A stretch of 64,000 nucleotides of DNA, from assembly GCA_963920635.1 (NCBI GenBank), contig OY987303.1:48049223-48113222 (forward strand). Direction: 5' to 3'. The notes beneath the pieces were generated by a model. It was not told the origin of the DNA. It worked only from the letters and a program-made list of their open reading frames with translations, and did not search any database. Source of the stretch: Pseudeuparius sepicola (Eukaryota > Arthropoda > Insecta > Coleoptera > Anthribidae). How positions within the stretch are numbered: position 1 is the stretch's first letter; each line of letters begins with the position of its first letter. Of this stretch, positions 30,831 through 41,092 are shown one piece after another. The position numbers and the translations under genes were made by a program.

Positions 30831-33774
30831 TTCCAGGAAACTTGCGATCGTGCTCGATCTTATGAACACACGAATTTTACCAAACTATGTTTCAGTGACA
30901 CCAACATTAGAATGTATGCACATGTTAATCTACTGTGCCGCAACGGCAGTCACCACTGTAATGGGTGCCAAGATCCGAACGGCCCAAGAGTTGAATCGTG
31001 CAAGACCAGAACCACGAATGGCTCAATGGGAAATGCGACTAAATCGGAAGATCGAGAGTCTCCGTAAAGACATAGGACAAGTGACGGAATATATCAGAGG
31101 AGTTAGAACTAGAAGGATCCAGAGGGCGGTGCAGGCAATAATGAGCCGCACCCAAATGCATTCCCGGCATGACCCCGCGAACATCACTGCTCAACAATGT
31201 CTTGACACATTAAAACAAAAACTTTCTGTTTTCGCAGGGCGTCTGAGGAGATACAAGGCTAGTAACAACAGGAAACGAGACAACAAACTATTTGAACGAT
31301 CAGAAAAGGGTTTCTACCGTGCTTTTAATTCTAGCGCCGATGCCACAAATGCGAGTTACCCTAGCAGAGAACAGGTCGACGGTTTCTGGAGAAATCAACT
31401 TGCCACACCAGGTCCATACAATGTCAGTGCAAGCTGGATCAGCGAAGAACGCGAGATGGGCCGGAACTATAGCCAGATGCAACACGAGCAATTCACAACC
31501 GCTGAGGTCTCCGATGTCATCAAGAATTCCCACAACTGGAAGGCACCAGGTCCAGATCATCTCCAAAATTATTGGATTAAGAAGTTGTGGTGCACGCATG
31601 AACAGATAACTACCTTAATTAATGAAGTCTTGCTCGATCCTCTGAAAATGCCATTGTTTCTTACACAGGGTGCAACCTACCTGTTACCAAAAGACCAGCG
31701 GAATACGGATAACCCTGCCAAGTACCGCCCAATAACCTGCTTGCCTACGCTGTACAAGATAATCACATCTTGCCTTACGCAGCGAATATATGCTCACTGC
31801 GAGCGGAACAACATCATTGCAATGCAGCAGAGGGGCTGCTCGAAGGGCGCAATGGGATGCAAAGAGCAACTCATCATAGACTCTGTCATCTGCAACCAGG
31901 CTCATTCCAAGCAACGAAACCTCCACATGGCTTATGTGGACTACAAAAAAGCATTTGATTCCGTACCTCACGACTGGCTCACAGGTATCTTAAAGCTGTA
32001 TAAAATAGATCATCATACAGTTTCCTTTTTAGAACACGTTATGACAACCTGGCGCACTAAGATACAACTCAGAACCGCAGACAGTAACATCGAGACCGAC
32101 ACAATCAACATCCGAAGAGGGATTTTCCAAGGAGATTCACTCAGTTCACTGTGGTTCTGCATGGCGATGAACCCTCTATCACATCGGTTGAACTCTACAA
32201 AATATGGCTTCGCTATCAAAAGCAACAACGCAGAAGCGATCAAGTTGAATCACCTATTATATATGGATGATTTAAAACTGATCGCAGCAACCAAAAACCA
32301 ACTAACGCAAATGCTTAAAATTGTAGAGGAGTTCTCCAGGGACATCGGAATGCTGTTTGGACTGGACAAGTGCCGCACCCTTAATATCATCCGGGGAAAG
32401 CTCGAACAAAGCGCACACGAGATGCAGGACGGCCAGGAGATCGAAGCAATGAGCAAGGGAGATACATACAAGTATCTCGGGATGAAACAAGCTCAAAGGA
32501 TAGACCATCGAACAATGAAGACTGATTTAACGAATGAATTCATCAAGAGAGTAAGACAAGTAGTGCGAACTGATCTTAACAGCAGGAATTTGTTTAAGGC
32601 CCTGAACACGTATGCGTGCTCTGTACTCAGCTATTCGTTCGGAATAGTGAATTGGACCAACACGGACATCAACAACCTGCAACGAAAAGTTAGGACACTA
32701 CTGACAAAAGCTCATAAACATCATCCCCGTAGCGCCGTAGAAAGAACAACTCTGCCACGTCAACTAGGAGGAAGAGGATTGGCAGATCTCAGCAAGCAAT
32801 TGGACCAACAAATATTAAATCTGCGTAATTATTTCTACAGGCAGGCCAACAGCTCCACACTACATAGGGCTATATGCGGAGCAGACGTCTCAACACCGCT
32901 ACGTCTGACGGAACACGAGCGTCAAAATCACCACCGAACCGACAACGATAAACTACAGAGGTGGTTGGGGAAGCCGCTGCACGGGAGGCATCCTAATGAG
33001 GTTAACCAGGAACATGTCGACAAGTTAGCGTCGAACTATTGGCTGACCTCGGGACGAATGTTCCCCGAGACGGAAGGCTTCCTACTGGCCATACAAGATC
33101 AGGTTATACCAACTCGCAACTACCTAAAATTCATTGTAGGAGATGCATCGGTAGTGGATGACAGATGCAGATACGGGTGCCCAACTTCAGAAACAATCCA
33201 GCACATAACAGGAGGATGTCAGATGTTCGCATCAACGGAATATAAGGAACGACACGATTCGGTTGCCAAGATCTTGCACCAGGAACTGGCGGAAAAGCTG
33301 CTGCTTGTGCAGGCAGAGAGGGTCCCGTATTACAACTACACACCTGAGCCTGTTCTTGAGAACAGCAACTACAAGATGTACTGGGATCGTACAGTTCTGA
33401 CAGATCAACGAGTTGCCCATAACAGACCGGACCTTATAATAGTTGATAAAATTTCTAGGCAGACAACTCTGATTGATGTGGCCATCCCGAACAACAACAA
33501 CCTGCGTGTGAAGCAAGTCGAGAAGATCGCGAAGTACAGAGATTTAGAAGAACGAATTAGAAGGCAATGGGAAATGGAGAACGTCCAGACGATTCCAATC
33601 ATCATGTCAACAACTGGTGTTATACCAAAAAGTTTGCTGAGAAACATCAAGGAGCTGGGTCTAACTGATAGTCTTTACAGGTCCATGCAGAAAGCGGTAC
33701 TACTTGCGACAGCCCGAACCGTCAGGAAATTCATGGGGAATGCAGGATCATCCAACAACATCCATGTCACCTAA
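30831..33774 (+). pseudogene. 5'-truncated R4-like polyprotein, copy B
   Basis: The frame is open from the junction to the stop, about 980 codons, and keeps the RT motifs (YMDDLKL, AYVDYKKAFDSV), the CCHC finger and the PD-x14-D endonuclease core. It lacks the N-terminal DNA-binding part, the leader and a proper start codon. Scattered substitutions against copy A (for example SPLWF to SSLWF) show it is an independent copy rather than an assembly duplicate. Confidence 0.8.
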
Positions 33775-33892
33775 GGCCCGATAACATGGCAAGGGTCTCG
33801 TCCGAGCCAGATCCTTTTGGTATCCGGGATACCCGGGATCTGAGTGAATGTTCCCCGTAGAGGGAGTGCGAATGCCTTTTGGCTAAGTCGAG

Positions 33893-33923
<31 letters not shown>
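30831..33923 (+). mobile_element. R4/Dong-like retrotransposon, copy B (5'-truncated)
   Basis: Joins the (TAA)n tail of copy A directly at a point matching codon ~260 of A, runs to the same stop and 3' UTR, and ends in its own (TAA)n (33,892-33,923). 5' truncation and a 3' tail are typical of target-primed reverse transcription. The sequence is very similar to A. Confidence 0.85.
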
Positions 33924-35309
33924 GTGTAATGAAGTCTTGCTCGATCCTCTGAAAATGCCATTGTTTCTTACACAGGGTGCAACCTACCTGTTACCAAAAG
34001 ATCAGCGGAATACGGATAACCCTGCCAAGTACCGCCCAATAACCTGCTTGCCTACGCTGTACAAGATAATCACATCTTGCCTTACGCAGCGAATATATGC
34101 TCACTGCGAGCGGAACAACATCATTGCAATGCAGCAGAAAGGCTGCTCGAAGGGCGCAATGGGATGCAAAGAGCAACTCATCATAGACTCTGTCATCTGC
34201 AACCAGGCTCATTCCAAGCAACGAAACCTCCACATGGCTTATGTGGACTACAAAAAAGCATTTGATTCCGTACCTCACGACTGGCTCACAGGTATCTTAA
34301 AGCTGTATAAAATAGATCATCATGCAGTTTCCTTTTTAGAACACGTTATGACAACCTGGCGCACTAAGATACAACTCAGAACCGCAAACAGTAACATCGA
34401 GACCGACACAATCAACATCCGAAGAGGGATTTTCCAAGGAGATTCACTCAGTCCACTGTGGTTCTGCATGGCGATGAACCCTCTATCACATCGGTTGAAC
34501 TCTATAAAATATGGCTTCGCTATCAAAAGCAACAACGCAGAAGCGATCAAGTTGAATCACCTATTATATATGGATGATTTAAAACTGATCGCCGCAACCA
34601 AAAACCAACTAACGCAAACGCTTAAAATTGTAGAGGAGTTCTCCAGGGACATCGGAATGCTGTTTGGACTGGACAAGTGCACCAGGAACTGGCGGAAAAG
34701 CTGCTGCTTGTGCAGACAGAGAAGGTCCCATATTACAACTACACACCTGAGCCTGTTCTTGAGAACAGAAACTACAAGATGTACTGGGATCGTACAGTTC
34801 TGACTGATCAACGAGTTGCCCATAACAGACCGGACCTTATAATAGTTGATAAAATTTCTAGGAAGACAACTCTGATTGATGTGGCCATCCCGAACAACAA
34901 CAACCTGCGTGTGAAGCAAGTCGAGAAGATCGCGAAGTACAGAGACTTAGAAGAACGAATTAGAAGGCAATGGGAAATGGAGAACGTCCAGACGATTCCA
35001 ATCATCATGTCAACAACTGGTGTTATACCAAAAAGTTTGCTGAGAAACATCAAGGAGCTGAATCTAACTGATAGTCTTTACAGGTCCATGCAGAAAGCGG
35101 TACTACTTGCGACAGCCCGAACCGTCAGGAAATTCATGGGGAATGCAGGATCGTCCAACAACATCAATGTCACCTAAGGCCCGATTACATGGCAAGGGTC
35201 TCGTCCGAGCCAGATCCTTTTGGTATCCGGGATGCCCGGGATCTGAGTGAATGTTCCCCGTAGAGGGAGTGCGAATGCCTTTTGGCTAAGTCGAGATAAT
35301 AATAATAAT
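33924..35309 (+). mobile_element. R4/Dong-like retrotransposon, copy C (5'-truncated, internal deletion)
   Basis: Starts right after the (TAA)n of copy B at a point matching codon ~522 of A, and ends with the same 3' UTR and a short (TAA)n (35,296-35,309). Next comes ATTCTCACCCTCACAATA. Confidence 0.85.
33926..35177 (+). pseudogene. Deleted R4-like polyprotein, copy C
   Basis: The RT part (NEVLLDPLKMPLF ... LLYMDDLKLIAA) is in frame to FGLDKC at 34,679. Then 904 bp, by comparison with copy B, are missing: the thumb, CCHC finger and part of the linker. The junction has TGC on both sides (microhomology). The deletion is not a multiple of three, so the endonuclease part (RPDLIIVDKISRKTTLID) continues in another frame from about 34,680 to 35,177. 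The product cannot be functional. Confidence 0.85.
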
Positions 35310-35639
35310 TCTCACCCTCACAATAATCCAATTATGTTACATACCTATCTTTGAAAAGTAGGAATCCTTTCCGACAATGTGAAAGCCTGGCAGTAAGAAC
35401 GCGGTCTGGCAGCACATGCACTGTAACACTGCTTGAATAAGAGGCATCTCGGTTTGTAGCTTCTTTGGAATCCGTAAGAGGAGTAGGTTTGGCCGCAGGC
35501 GAGTCACAGTTTTTGAAACACAAAATATACAGGGTGTCTTGGAAATGTTTTTTAGACACCCTGTATATTTGGACCGCAAGTTAGAGTCACTGTTTTTTGA
35601 GACACCCTGTATATTTTGCGCAAAATCTCCTAGTTGGAG
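35310..35639. other. Unassigned stretch with several TACAGGGTGTC ends
   Basis: TACAGGGTGTCT at 35,528 and its inverse AGACACCCTGTA at 35,554-35,565 enclose only 38 bp. A third end, AGACACCCTGTATATTTT, lies at about 35,600. They look like abutting fragments of mariner-type MITEs. No coding signal; the frames on the minus strand are unrecognised. Confidence 0.5.
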
Positions 35640-35836
35640 AAGGATAAGGAAATATCTCTTAGTAAATCAAACAAATGTTTTTTTCGAACAAATGTTTTTT
35701 CGAACATATGTTTTTTGAATAAATGTTTTTCGAACAAATGTTTTTGGAACAAATGTCATTCGAACAAATGCTTTTTAGAACAAATGTCATTCGAACAAAT
35801 GTTTTCTAACAATTTTCCGCGACCCATTGAAAGTAC
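35640..35836 (-). repeat. Right inverted arm with TTTGTTCGAA minisatellite
   Basis: Inverted partner of 26,428-26,585 with about nine units; several have TTCGAATGAC spacers. The outer end reads CCGCGACCCATT. Together the arms look like the subterminal repeats of a foldback-type transposon that the R4 elements later entered. Confidence 0.75.
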
Positions 35837-36036
35837 CTAATATACCTATGTAAGCAAACTGGAAGTAAATTATGTTTTAATTTAAATATGAATATAAATA
35901 TGTACTAGAAATTTTGTTAAATTTTTTATATTTAACCAATGTAATTTCTTGAGCATATAGGTAATTTATTTTGATATAATAATACTTAAATTAATACTTA
36001 ATAATTCTTCAAAGATTAAATAAATAAAATACATAC

Positions 36037-36405
36037 CTCTCTGCAAAAATTGCTCCAATCTACCACGGTAACAAATGATATGTCTAATTCCCTCTTCAAA
36101 AATGTTGACCGAGGATGTGGCACTAACAAAAAATATCCCACGAACAATCCAATTATGTCCAATTTCATTTTTCCACCAAAAAAAGTGTTTTTGCGCGCAC
36201 TTTTCCAAAAACCACATTGTCTCCTTCCTTTTTTTGTCTTAAGCGTTTTTCCACATGTATATTTCATGTTTATAGGATTTAAATGAACATAATTTTCTCC
36301 ACATTTTTCGCAAAGTATTTCATTTTGAAATACTCCTAAACTAACCAGAAACTGTACAAAGTTATTGATATTGGATACTAATCTTATGTAGTTTTTTAAA
36401 TTCAT
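36037..36405 (-). pseudogene. Merlin transposase exon 1 (N-terminal zinc-ribbon part)
   Basis: From an ATG (MNLKNYIRLV) at 36,405 the frame reads FLVSLGVFQNEILCEKCGEN with a CxxC pair, then YTCGK and RRQCGFWKSARKNTFFGGKM, and ends TVVDWSNFCREV. Paired cysteines followed by a K-x-TFF-x-G-K/S block are typical of the N-terminal zinc ribbon of ISXO2/Merlin transposases. A longer frame starts at 36,474, but the inner ATG fits the family better. The last codon GAG is followed by GTATGTA, a perfect donor. Exon 2 resumes in phase 0 at 26,216 with GTATGTATA, giving CREV-CIEW across the junction. Confidence 0.8.
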
Positions 36406-36624
36406 TTTAAAATTCAAGATAGGTACTGTTTTATAACGCAATAATAGGAGATAAAAAAAGAATAACTTTGCCAAATTTAAAATTTGAAATGAAAGTAGGC
36501 CCTGGCGCCAACAATTATACCAACATAAATGTCAATTTTCCATACTGCATGTAACTAGAAATAAGAATAAAACCCAGCAGAAAACATAAAAAGAAGAAGA
36601 GGAAATAAATGTCAAATACAAACA

Positions 36625-36791
36625 GTACAGGCAGTTTGTAAAACAAGTACCCTGAAACTAGCGATTTTACAAAGGTGTAACTCGAAAACTAAGCCTCTGC
36701 CCCAAATTTTGTTTTGATTTTCGTAATCTACGCCTCAAGTTTACCAAATTTCGTTGAAATCGGTCATATGTGCGTATAACAGAAATTTACC
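36625..36791 (-). repeat. Merlin right terminal inverted repeat
   Basis: Inverted copy of 20,166-20,341; the outermost bases are TTTACC on the plus strand. It is next to the target copy AAGCTAGC (36,792-36,799). Confidence 0.85.
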
Positions 36792-36799
36792 AAGCTAGC

Positions 36800-37862
36800 T
36801 AATTTGTTCGCCTTCATAAAATGCTGACAAAAATATGGACCATTTGATAAAAAAAAAACATAATTTTTTCGCATTTTTTACATACTTATGAAGTCTATCA
36901 TTTCTTTAGTAAAACATACAGAACATAGTGAATCCTCGACAAAAACTAAACATCAACTAATAACTTCTTCTTAGTCCAGAGATGAATCAAATACGCAATA
37001 TGACACCTGATTTCAAAATGACATGAAATTTCACAGAGGCATTTTTGATTTCTCGAATGACCTTTCAAACATACAGTGGCCACCAACGAGTTTTTATTTA
37101 GCCACCGTACAAACTGGCAATACAGGGTTAAAAATGGCGGCGAATTCCATCTCTTTTTGGTCCCTGCGCCTTGCCGTGCACAGTAGTAGGTACCAATAGT
37201 TAATATACTGGTGCCTTGGTACCTCTTTATTATTGTACAGCATGTTTAATTAAAAAAAAAAACAAAATTACAACAATCTTTTTAAATCCATAATTTAATA
37301 GTAAATTCCACCATTGCACACAAATTCTAAAATATAAAGACCTTTTTTAAATTTTTGTACACTTCATTCCCTCGTGACCATTCTCATTTCCTCTTTTTCT
37401 CCAAAATAATGCCAACTCCTTGGACCAAAAAAGAATAAAACGACACATCAGTCCCCTTAATTACAGTCATGTCAAAAATGCTCTCTAGTAACAATAATTA
37501 TTATTACAGACTAATTATTGTACATGAGAAATAATATGTAATAATTTTCCTACCGTGTGAATACATAGTGCCACAAGCTTGCTGATTCTGTCACCAGATG
37601 CTAGCAGACAATATAAACTACTGTAAACCAATAAAGAATAGTGATCATAACCGTTATTTTCTCCCTTAGAAAACCCAAGATAAAATGTGGCAACAAACGC
37701 TTTCGACTATTCACCTTGATCGTTTGCTTTCAACCATGAGCGTCCGGTGCTAAAGTTGAATTGCTCCACGTTTTGAACTGTTGAACAACAAAAATTAAAT
37801 TTTTAGCCATGACCATTAACTATGGTAGATTCAATGCTTATAGGAGCGCCACACTACCGAAA
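36800..37862. other. Unassigned AT-rich stretch right of Merlin
   Basis: About 1 kb with no gene, RNA or repeat boundary I can support. Confidence 0.4.
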
Positions 37863-38130
37863 TTTTGCACAATCTGTTGCCTCGCAAAATACAGGAAGAA
37901 GAGTTTTTAAATGGGGGGCCATATAAAGGCGCTAACCGGTGATTTACACCCGTCAATTCTCGAACCTCATATTATCTTTTTTCACTCGACCCTCCAAATA
38001 AGTTTTCATTAAGGTGGCGTGTTTACACCGTTGGGCGGCAGTTTATATTCTGACCCGACACCTGAACGTCCTGTTTAGACCCGAAGCTTGAAAAACTTTG
38101 TTTGGGGTAGTTCTCCAGACAAAAACAAGG
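37863..38130 (+). repeat. Dispersed repeat D, copy 7
   Basis: GCGCTAACCGGTGATTTACA, CCCGTCAATTCTCGAAC, CCAAATAAGTTTTCATTAAG, GACACCTGAACGTC and CTTGAAAAACTTTGTTTGGG follow the D order, on the plus strand like the rest. Confidence 0.65.
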
Positions 38131-38589
38131 ATGGGAACTGAATTTTATTTTCTATTTATTTTCATCAAATTCGGACAGGATATTTTTTCACTATACAGGG
38201 TGTAACTTTGATTAGTACATTAAGTTTAACTGGCGGTAGGTTCCAAACCCAAAAGCATGCCAATGAAAGTTTTTTATTTACAGGGTGTCCGAAACTCGAC
38301 GCCTCAGGGTTATTATAGGCAAACAAAAACAGACAGTAAAAATTTGACTTGTGGGTTTCTTGCAGGAAGACTGCTTTTTGGGCCAAAAAGATAGTTTTTA
38401 GGAATTTGGGAAATATAGGTTACGACGTCATCAAATATGTTTTCCCAGGACCATACCTGTTTCCCTTTATATTTGGAAAGAGCACGTTTTTCTGATAAAC
38501 TTTCGTAAATAATTTTTATATCTTATTTCATTAAAAAGTTATGAGTATTATTGGAAACAAATGGATTGGAATAAATGGTCCGAAAAAAA

Positions 38590-38694
38590 ATGGCCAGGAA
38601 AGTCGCCAGATTTAACACCATCAGATTTTCATTTATGGGGATTTCTGAAAAACATTGTTTACAAAACTCCATCTCGGAATATTGATTATTAAAA
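38590..38694 (+). pseudogene. Mariner-type transposase fragment (third catalytic block)
   Basis: The frame reads KWPGKSPDLTPSDFHLWGFL and KNIVYKTPSRNIDY, then a stop. SPDLTPxDFxLWG-x-L-K is the block holding the third catalytic residue in IS630/Tc1/mariner transposases. Only about 35 codons remain, so the rest of the gene is lost. It lies inside a TIR-bounded element with TACAGGGTGTC ends. Confidence 0.75.
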
Positions 38695-38962
38695 ACCTAC
38701 CTAGCATTTATTTTTATATTGTTGGTTTTTGTTTTTCGCTAAAATTGTTAGATTTTTAAATATAATACATAATAAGTGTTTATGATAACAGTTTTTCTTA
38801 AAAAAGCGTTCTTAAAGTTATATTTTTATAACTAATAATATAATTTTAATACTTTTTCCATAATGCATCTATCTGTCCGAGGATCTGTCAATTGTTTCTG
38901 TCAAAAATATACCTTCAGAACTCTATTTTCATTAAAAAAATACCATAGCATATTTTTCATAT

Positions 38963-39463
38963 TGTACCGGATCTCAACAATCACAGACCAAACTCGTTGC
39001 CTTGGTTACCAACTTTATTGTTTAGCCTTCAAAACTCACAAATATACTTGTCAGATTACTGTCACTGTCCAAGAATATTCTTTCTGCTCCAAAATTCGCA
39101 CAAAATCGGTTTCTAACCTTTGACTTCCACCAGGCCCAATTCCCAGGGCTTATATACTAAAAAGGAAGACTGGAGAATACTCTAGAATATTCCTGGCCAA
39201 TGATAGTTCACAAATCACAAGTTCTAGCAAACTTTCTAGAATGTTATGGAAGATTTACAGGGAAAACCATGAAAACTAAAGGAAAATGGGGCCCCCAAAG
39301 ATGTGACGGAAAATGCCTCTAAATTAATTACAAAAATTATAAAACTGTAAGTAGAATACCCAAACTTAAAATTTATCTGCTAAATCTTTGAGTAGGTTAG
39401 AAAACCGTGCAGACATATTCATTGAAAGCTGATATAACAACTTTAGAGGCATTTTTCGTTACA
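38963..39463 (-). repeat. Solo LTR (~501 bp) with 4-bp target duplication
   Basis: On the minus strand it starts TGTAACGAAAAATGCCTC and ends GATCCGGTACA. It has a TATATAAG box about two thirds along and AATAAA near the end, and is flanked by ATAT on both sides (38,959-38,962, 39,464-39,467). TG...CA ends and a 4-bp duplication fit a Gypsy-group LTR. A related copy is at 52,035-52,458. Confidence 0.8.
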
Positions 39464-39769
39464 ATATTTTTACAAATAATAGGCATACAACAAGATACCA
39501 AAAAAATATATTTAGGAAAGTTTATCAGAAAGACGTGTTCTTTGCAAATATAAAGAGAAACAGGTATGGTCCTGGGAAAAATATATTGAATGACGTCATA
39601 ACCTATATTTCCCAAATTCCTAAAAACTATCTTTTTGACCCAAAGGCAAGCTTGAGTAGTCCTACAAGAAACCCACAAGTCACATTTTTACTGACTGTTT
39701 TTGTATGCCGATAATAACCCTGGGGCGTCGAATTTGGGACACCATGTACACCTTTCAGAAATTTTCCCG

Positions 39770-40110
39770 TCTTTTAGAGACTGGCTGAGAGCCACTAGTT
39801 GCAAGGTCCTTTTATTATTGAAGCGATGGCTTCCTGCTACATCGCTGCCATACAGTCAAATAATTCTTTGAAAATCTGTAAAATTTGCTAATTTCCACAC
39901 CTTATTTAGTACAGGAGCACTCACCATAACCTAGTAATATCACATTTACCACATAACTAATTTGTTTTCAGCACCCCTCTTCTTGACGACGTAATTTTTT
40001 CAAGCAAGTTGTTCGAAGTATCGTCCTTTATTCTTAATACAAGCTTCCACTCTGTGTTGCATAGATTTTTTTATTGAAGTATCGTTGCTATAATACAGTG
40101 TGGTCATTTA
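39770..40110 (-). repeat. Second copy of the mariner 3' region seen at 9.9-10.4 kb
   Basis: Inverted relative to 9,890-10,390: GGTCCTTTTATTATTGAAGC, ATCGCTGCCATAC, TTTGAAAATCTGTAAAATTTG and the coding end next to it. Confidence 0.65.
40000..40075 (-). pseudogene. C-terminal end of a mariner-like transposase, second copy
   Basis: The minus-strand frame MQHRVEACIKNKGRYFEQL ends at TGA (40,000-40,002), homologous to the relic at 9,885-9,959. No catalytic block is left. Confidence 0.6.
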
Positions 40111-41050
40111 AGTGTGTGACATATGGGAATTTTTTTTTATTAATTGCACAACGAAAATACAAATATTCCCGAAAGTTGGTGCATGTTCGATAATCATATT
40201 AGGCTCACAATGGTTGCAAGTCAAACAGCATACAGGGTAGGTAAAAAAATATAAAAATTGTACAAGAATAAAGTACCCTTATTTCAGAAAATTCAGCAAA
40301 ATGTTATTAAGGAAAATTGTCTAGAATTAAAAGCTATGCCTATATACCAAAATATGGCCTGCTAAAACAAACAAAAATATTTTTTTGAAAAACAATAATT
40401 TTCTAAAAAAAATTGTTTTAATATTCATTTTAAGCAATTTCATAAATCAATCAAAATTATATCAATTTCACATAACTTTGTTCAAATTCAAGCATATTTG
40501 TAAAATTAAATTAGATTTTTAATTTTTTAGGGAATCACAAATTTCATGCTTGTTGCAACGATATTAAACAAAACTTTAAAATTTCGCAAAAATTCTTCTG
40601 AACAAGGTAAAACATTAGTAATGATAATGTGTATATTAAAAAACCCTCATTTAAGGTGCAAAATTTTTATATTAAATATTTATTAAGAAACTCTAAATTA
40701 ATTGACGAAAAAATTTTTTCTTAGAAGGCTATGTTTTGGTATTTAGACATAGCTTTTAATTCTAAACACCTTTTCTTAATAACCTTTTGCTGCCTTTTCC
40801 CCATTCAATTCAAAGAAACTATCCTCATTCTACCTTCCCTGCTCGAGTGTGTGGTTCCATTTTCGCTTTATTTATTTATAACGTGTGCATTTACGGTAAC
40901 AATGTGTCTTTCAATTGTCTATATGGTCTTTAACAATGTTTTCATAGGTGCTGTAATATTCAACTGATTTAACTTGGTGAGTTTTTTACTTTCTTGTTCG
41001 GTTTGTATTGTATTTCGTCTTTTTTTCTGTAGCTCTTACGACATTGTGCT
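40111..41050. other. Unassigned part of the outer TIR element
   Basis: AT-rich; includes CATACAGGGTAGG near 40,230, a possible further degenerate end. The 78-codon frame at 40,731-40,967 is hydrophobic because of the T-rich sequence and is not recognised. Confidence 0.4.
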
Positions 41051-41057
41051 CTTTTAG

Positions 41058-41092
41058 CCTTGAAAAAGTCAAAATATATTGACGAAACGTCG
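41058..41092 (+). other. Hammerhead-like motif, second instance
   Basis: TTGAAAAAGTCAA...TTGACGAAACGTCGG: GTCAA/TTGAC can pair as stem II before the GAAAC core. As at 5,645 the first core is degenerate. Possibly the end of a Penelope-like element. Confidence 0.35.

Larger units (their letters stand above)
26219..36038. mobile_element. 9.8-kb insertion within the Merlin gene, bounded by a 10-bp direct repeat
   Basis: ATACATACCT occurs at 26,209-26,218 and again at 36,029-36,038, exactly where the Merlin coding frame breaks. Removing one copy plus everything between joins the exons in frame. The outer 200 bp on each side show no clear TIR. Inside are two inverted TTCGAA-rich arms and the R4-like retrotransposon cluster. 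Either a transposon with a 9-10 bp target duplication inserted and now looks like an intron, or an authentic intron was filled by other elements. Confidence 0.6.
20166..36791 (-). mobile_element. Merlin-type DNA transposon, 16.6 kb including nested insertions
   Basis: The two ends are inverted copies over about 170 bp (20,166-20,341 and 36,625-36,791), beginning GGTAA...TCTGTTATACGCACATATGA. They are flanked by AAGCTAAC (20,158-20,165) and AAGCTAGC (36,792-36,799), an 8-bp target duplication with one mismatch; Merlin elements make 8-9 bp duplications. The minus-strand gene inside encodes an ISXO2/IS1016-type DDE transposase in three exons. The element holds a ~4.4-kb satellite between its left terminus and the 3' end of the gene, and a ~9.8-kb insertion between exons 1 and 2. 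The transposase has a frameshift and a nonsense change, so it is not autonomous now. Confidence 0.85.
38279..39748. mobile_element. Inner mariner-like element with ~280-bp TIRs
   Basis: Left TACAGGGTGTCCGAAACTCG and right inverted end ...GAATTTGGGACACCATGTA. The arms share GGTTATTATAGGCA-type, ACTTGTGGGTTTCTTG, CCTAAAAACTATCTTTTTG and CAGGTATGGTCCTGGGAAAA blocks over about 280 bp. It contains a transposase fragment and is interrupted by a solo LTR. Confidence 0.75.

Noticed and set aside
30831..35309. R4 copies B and C as assembly duplicates of copy A
   Set aside because: They differ by scattered substitutions, have different 5' truncation points and a private deletion in C, and each has its own TAA tract.
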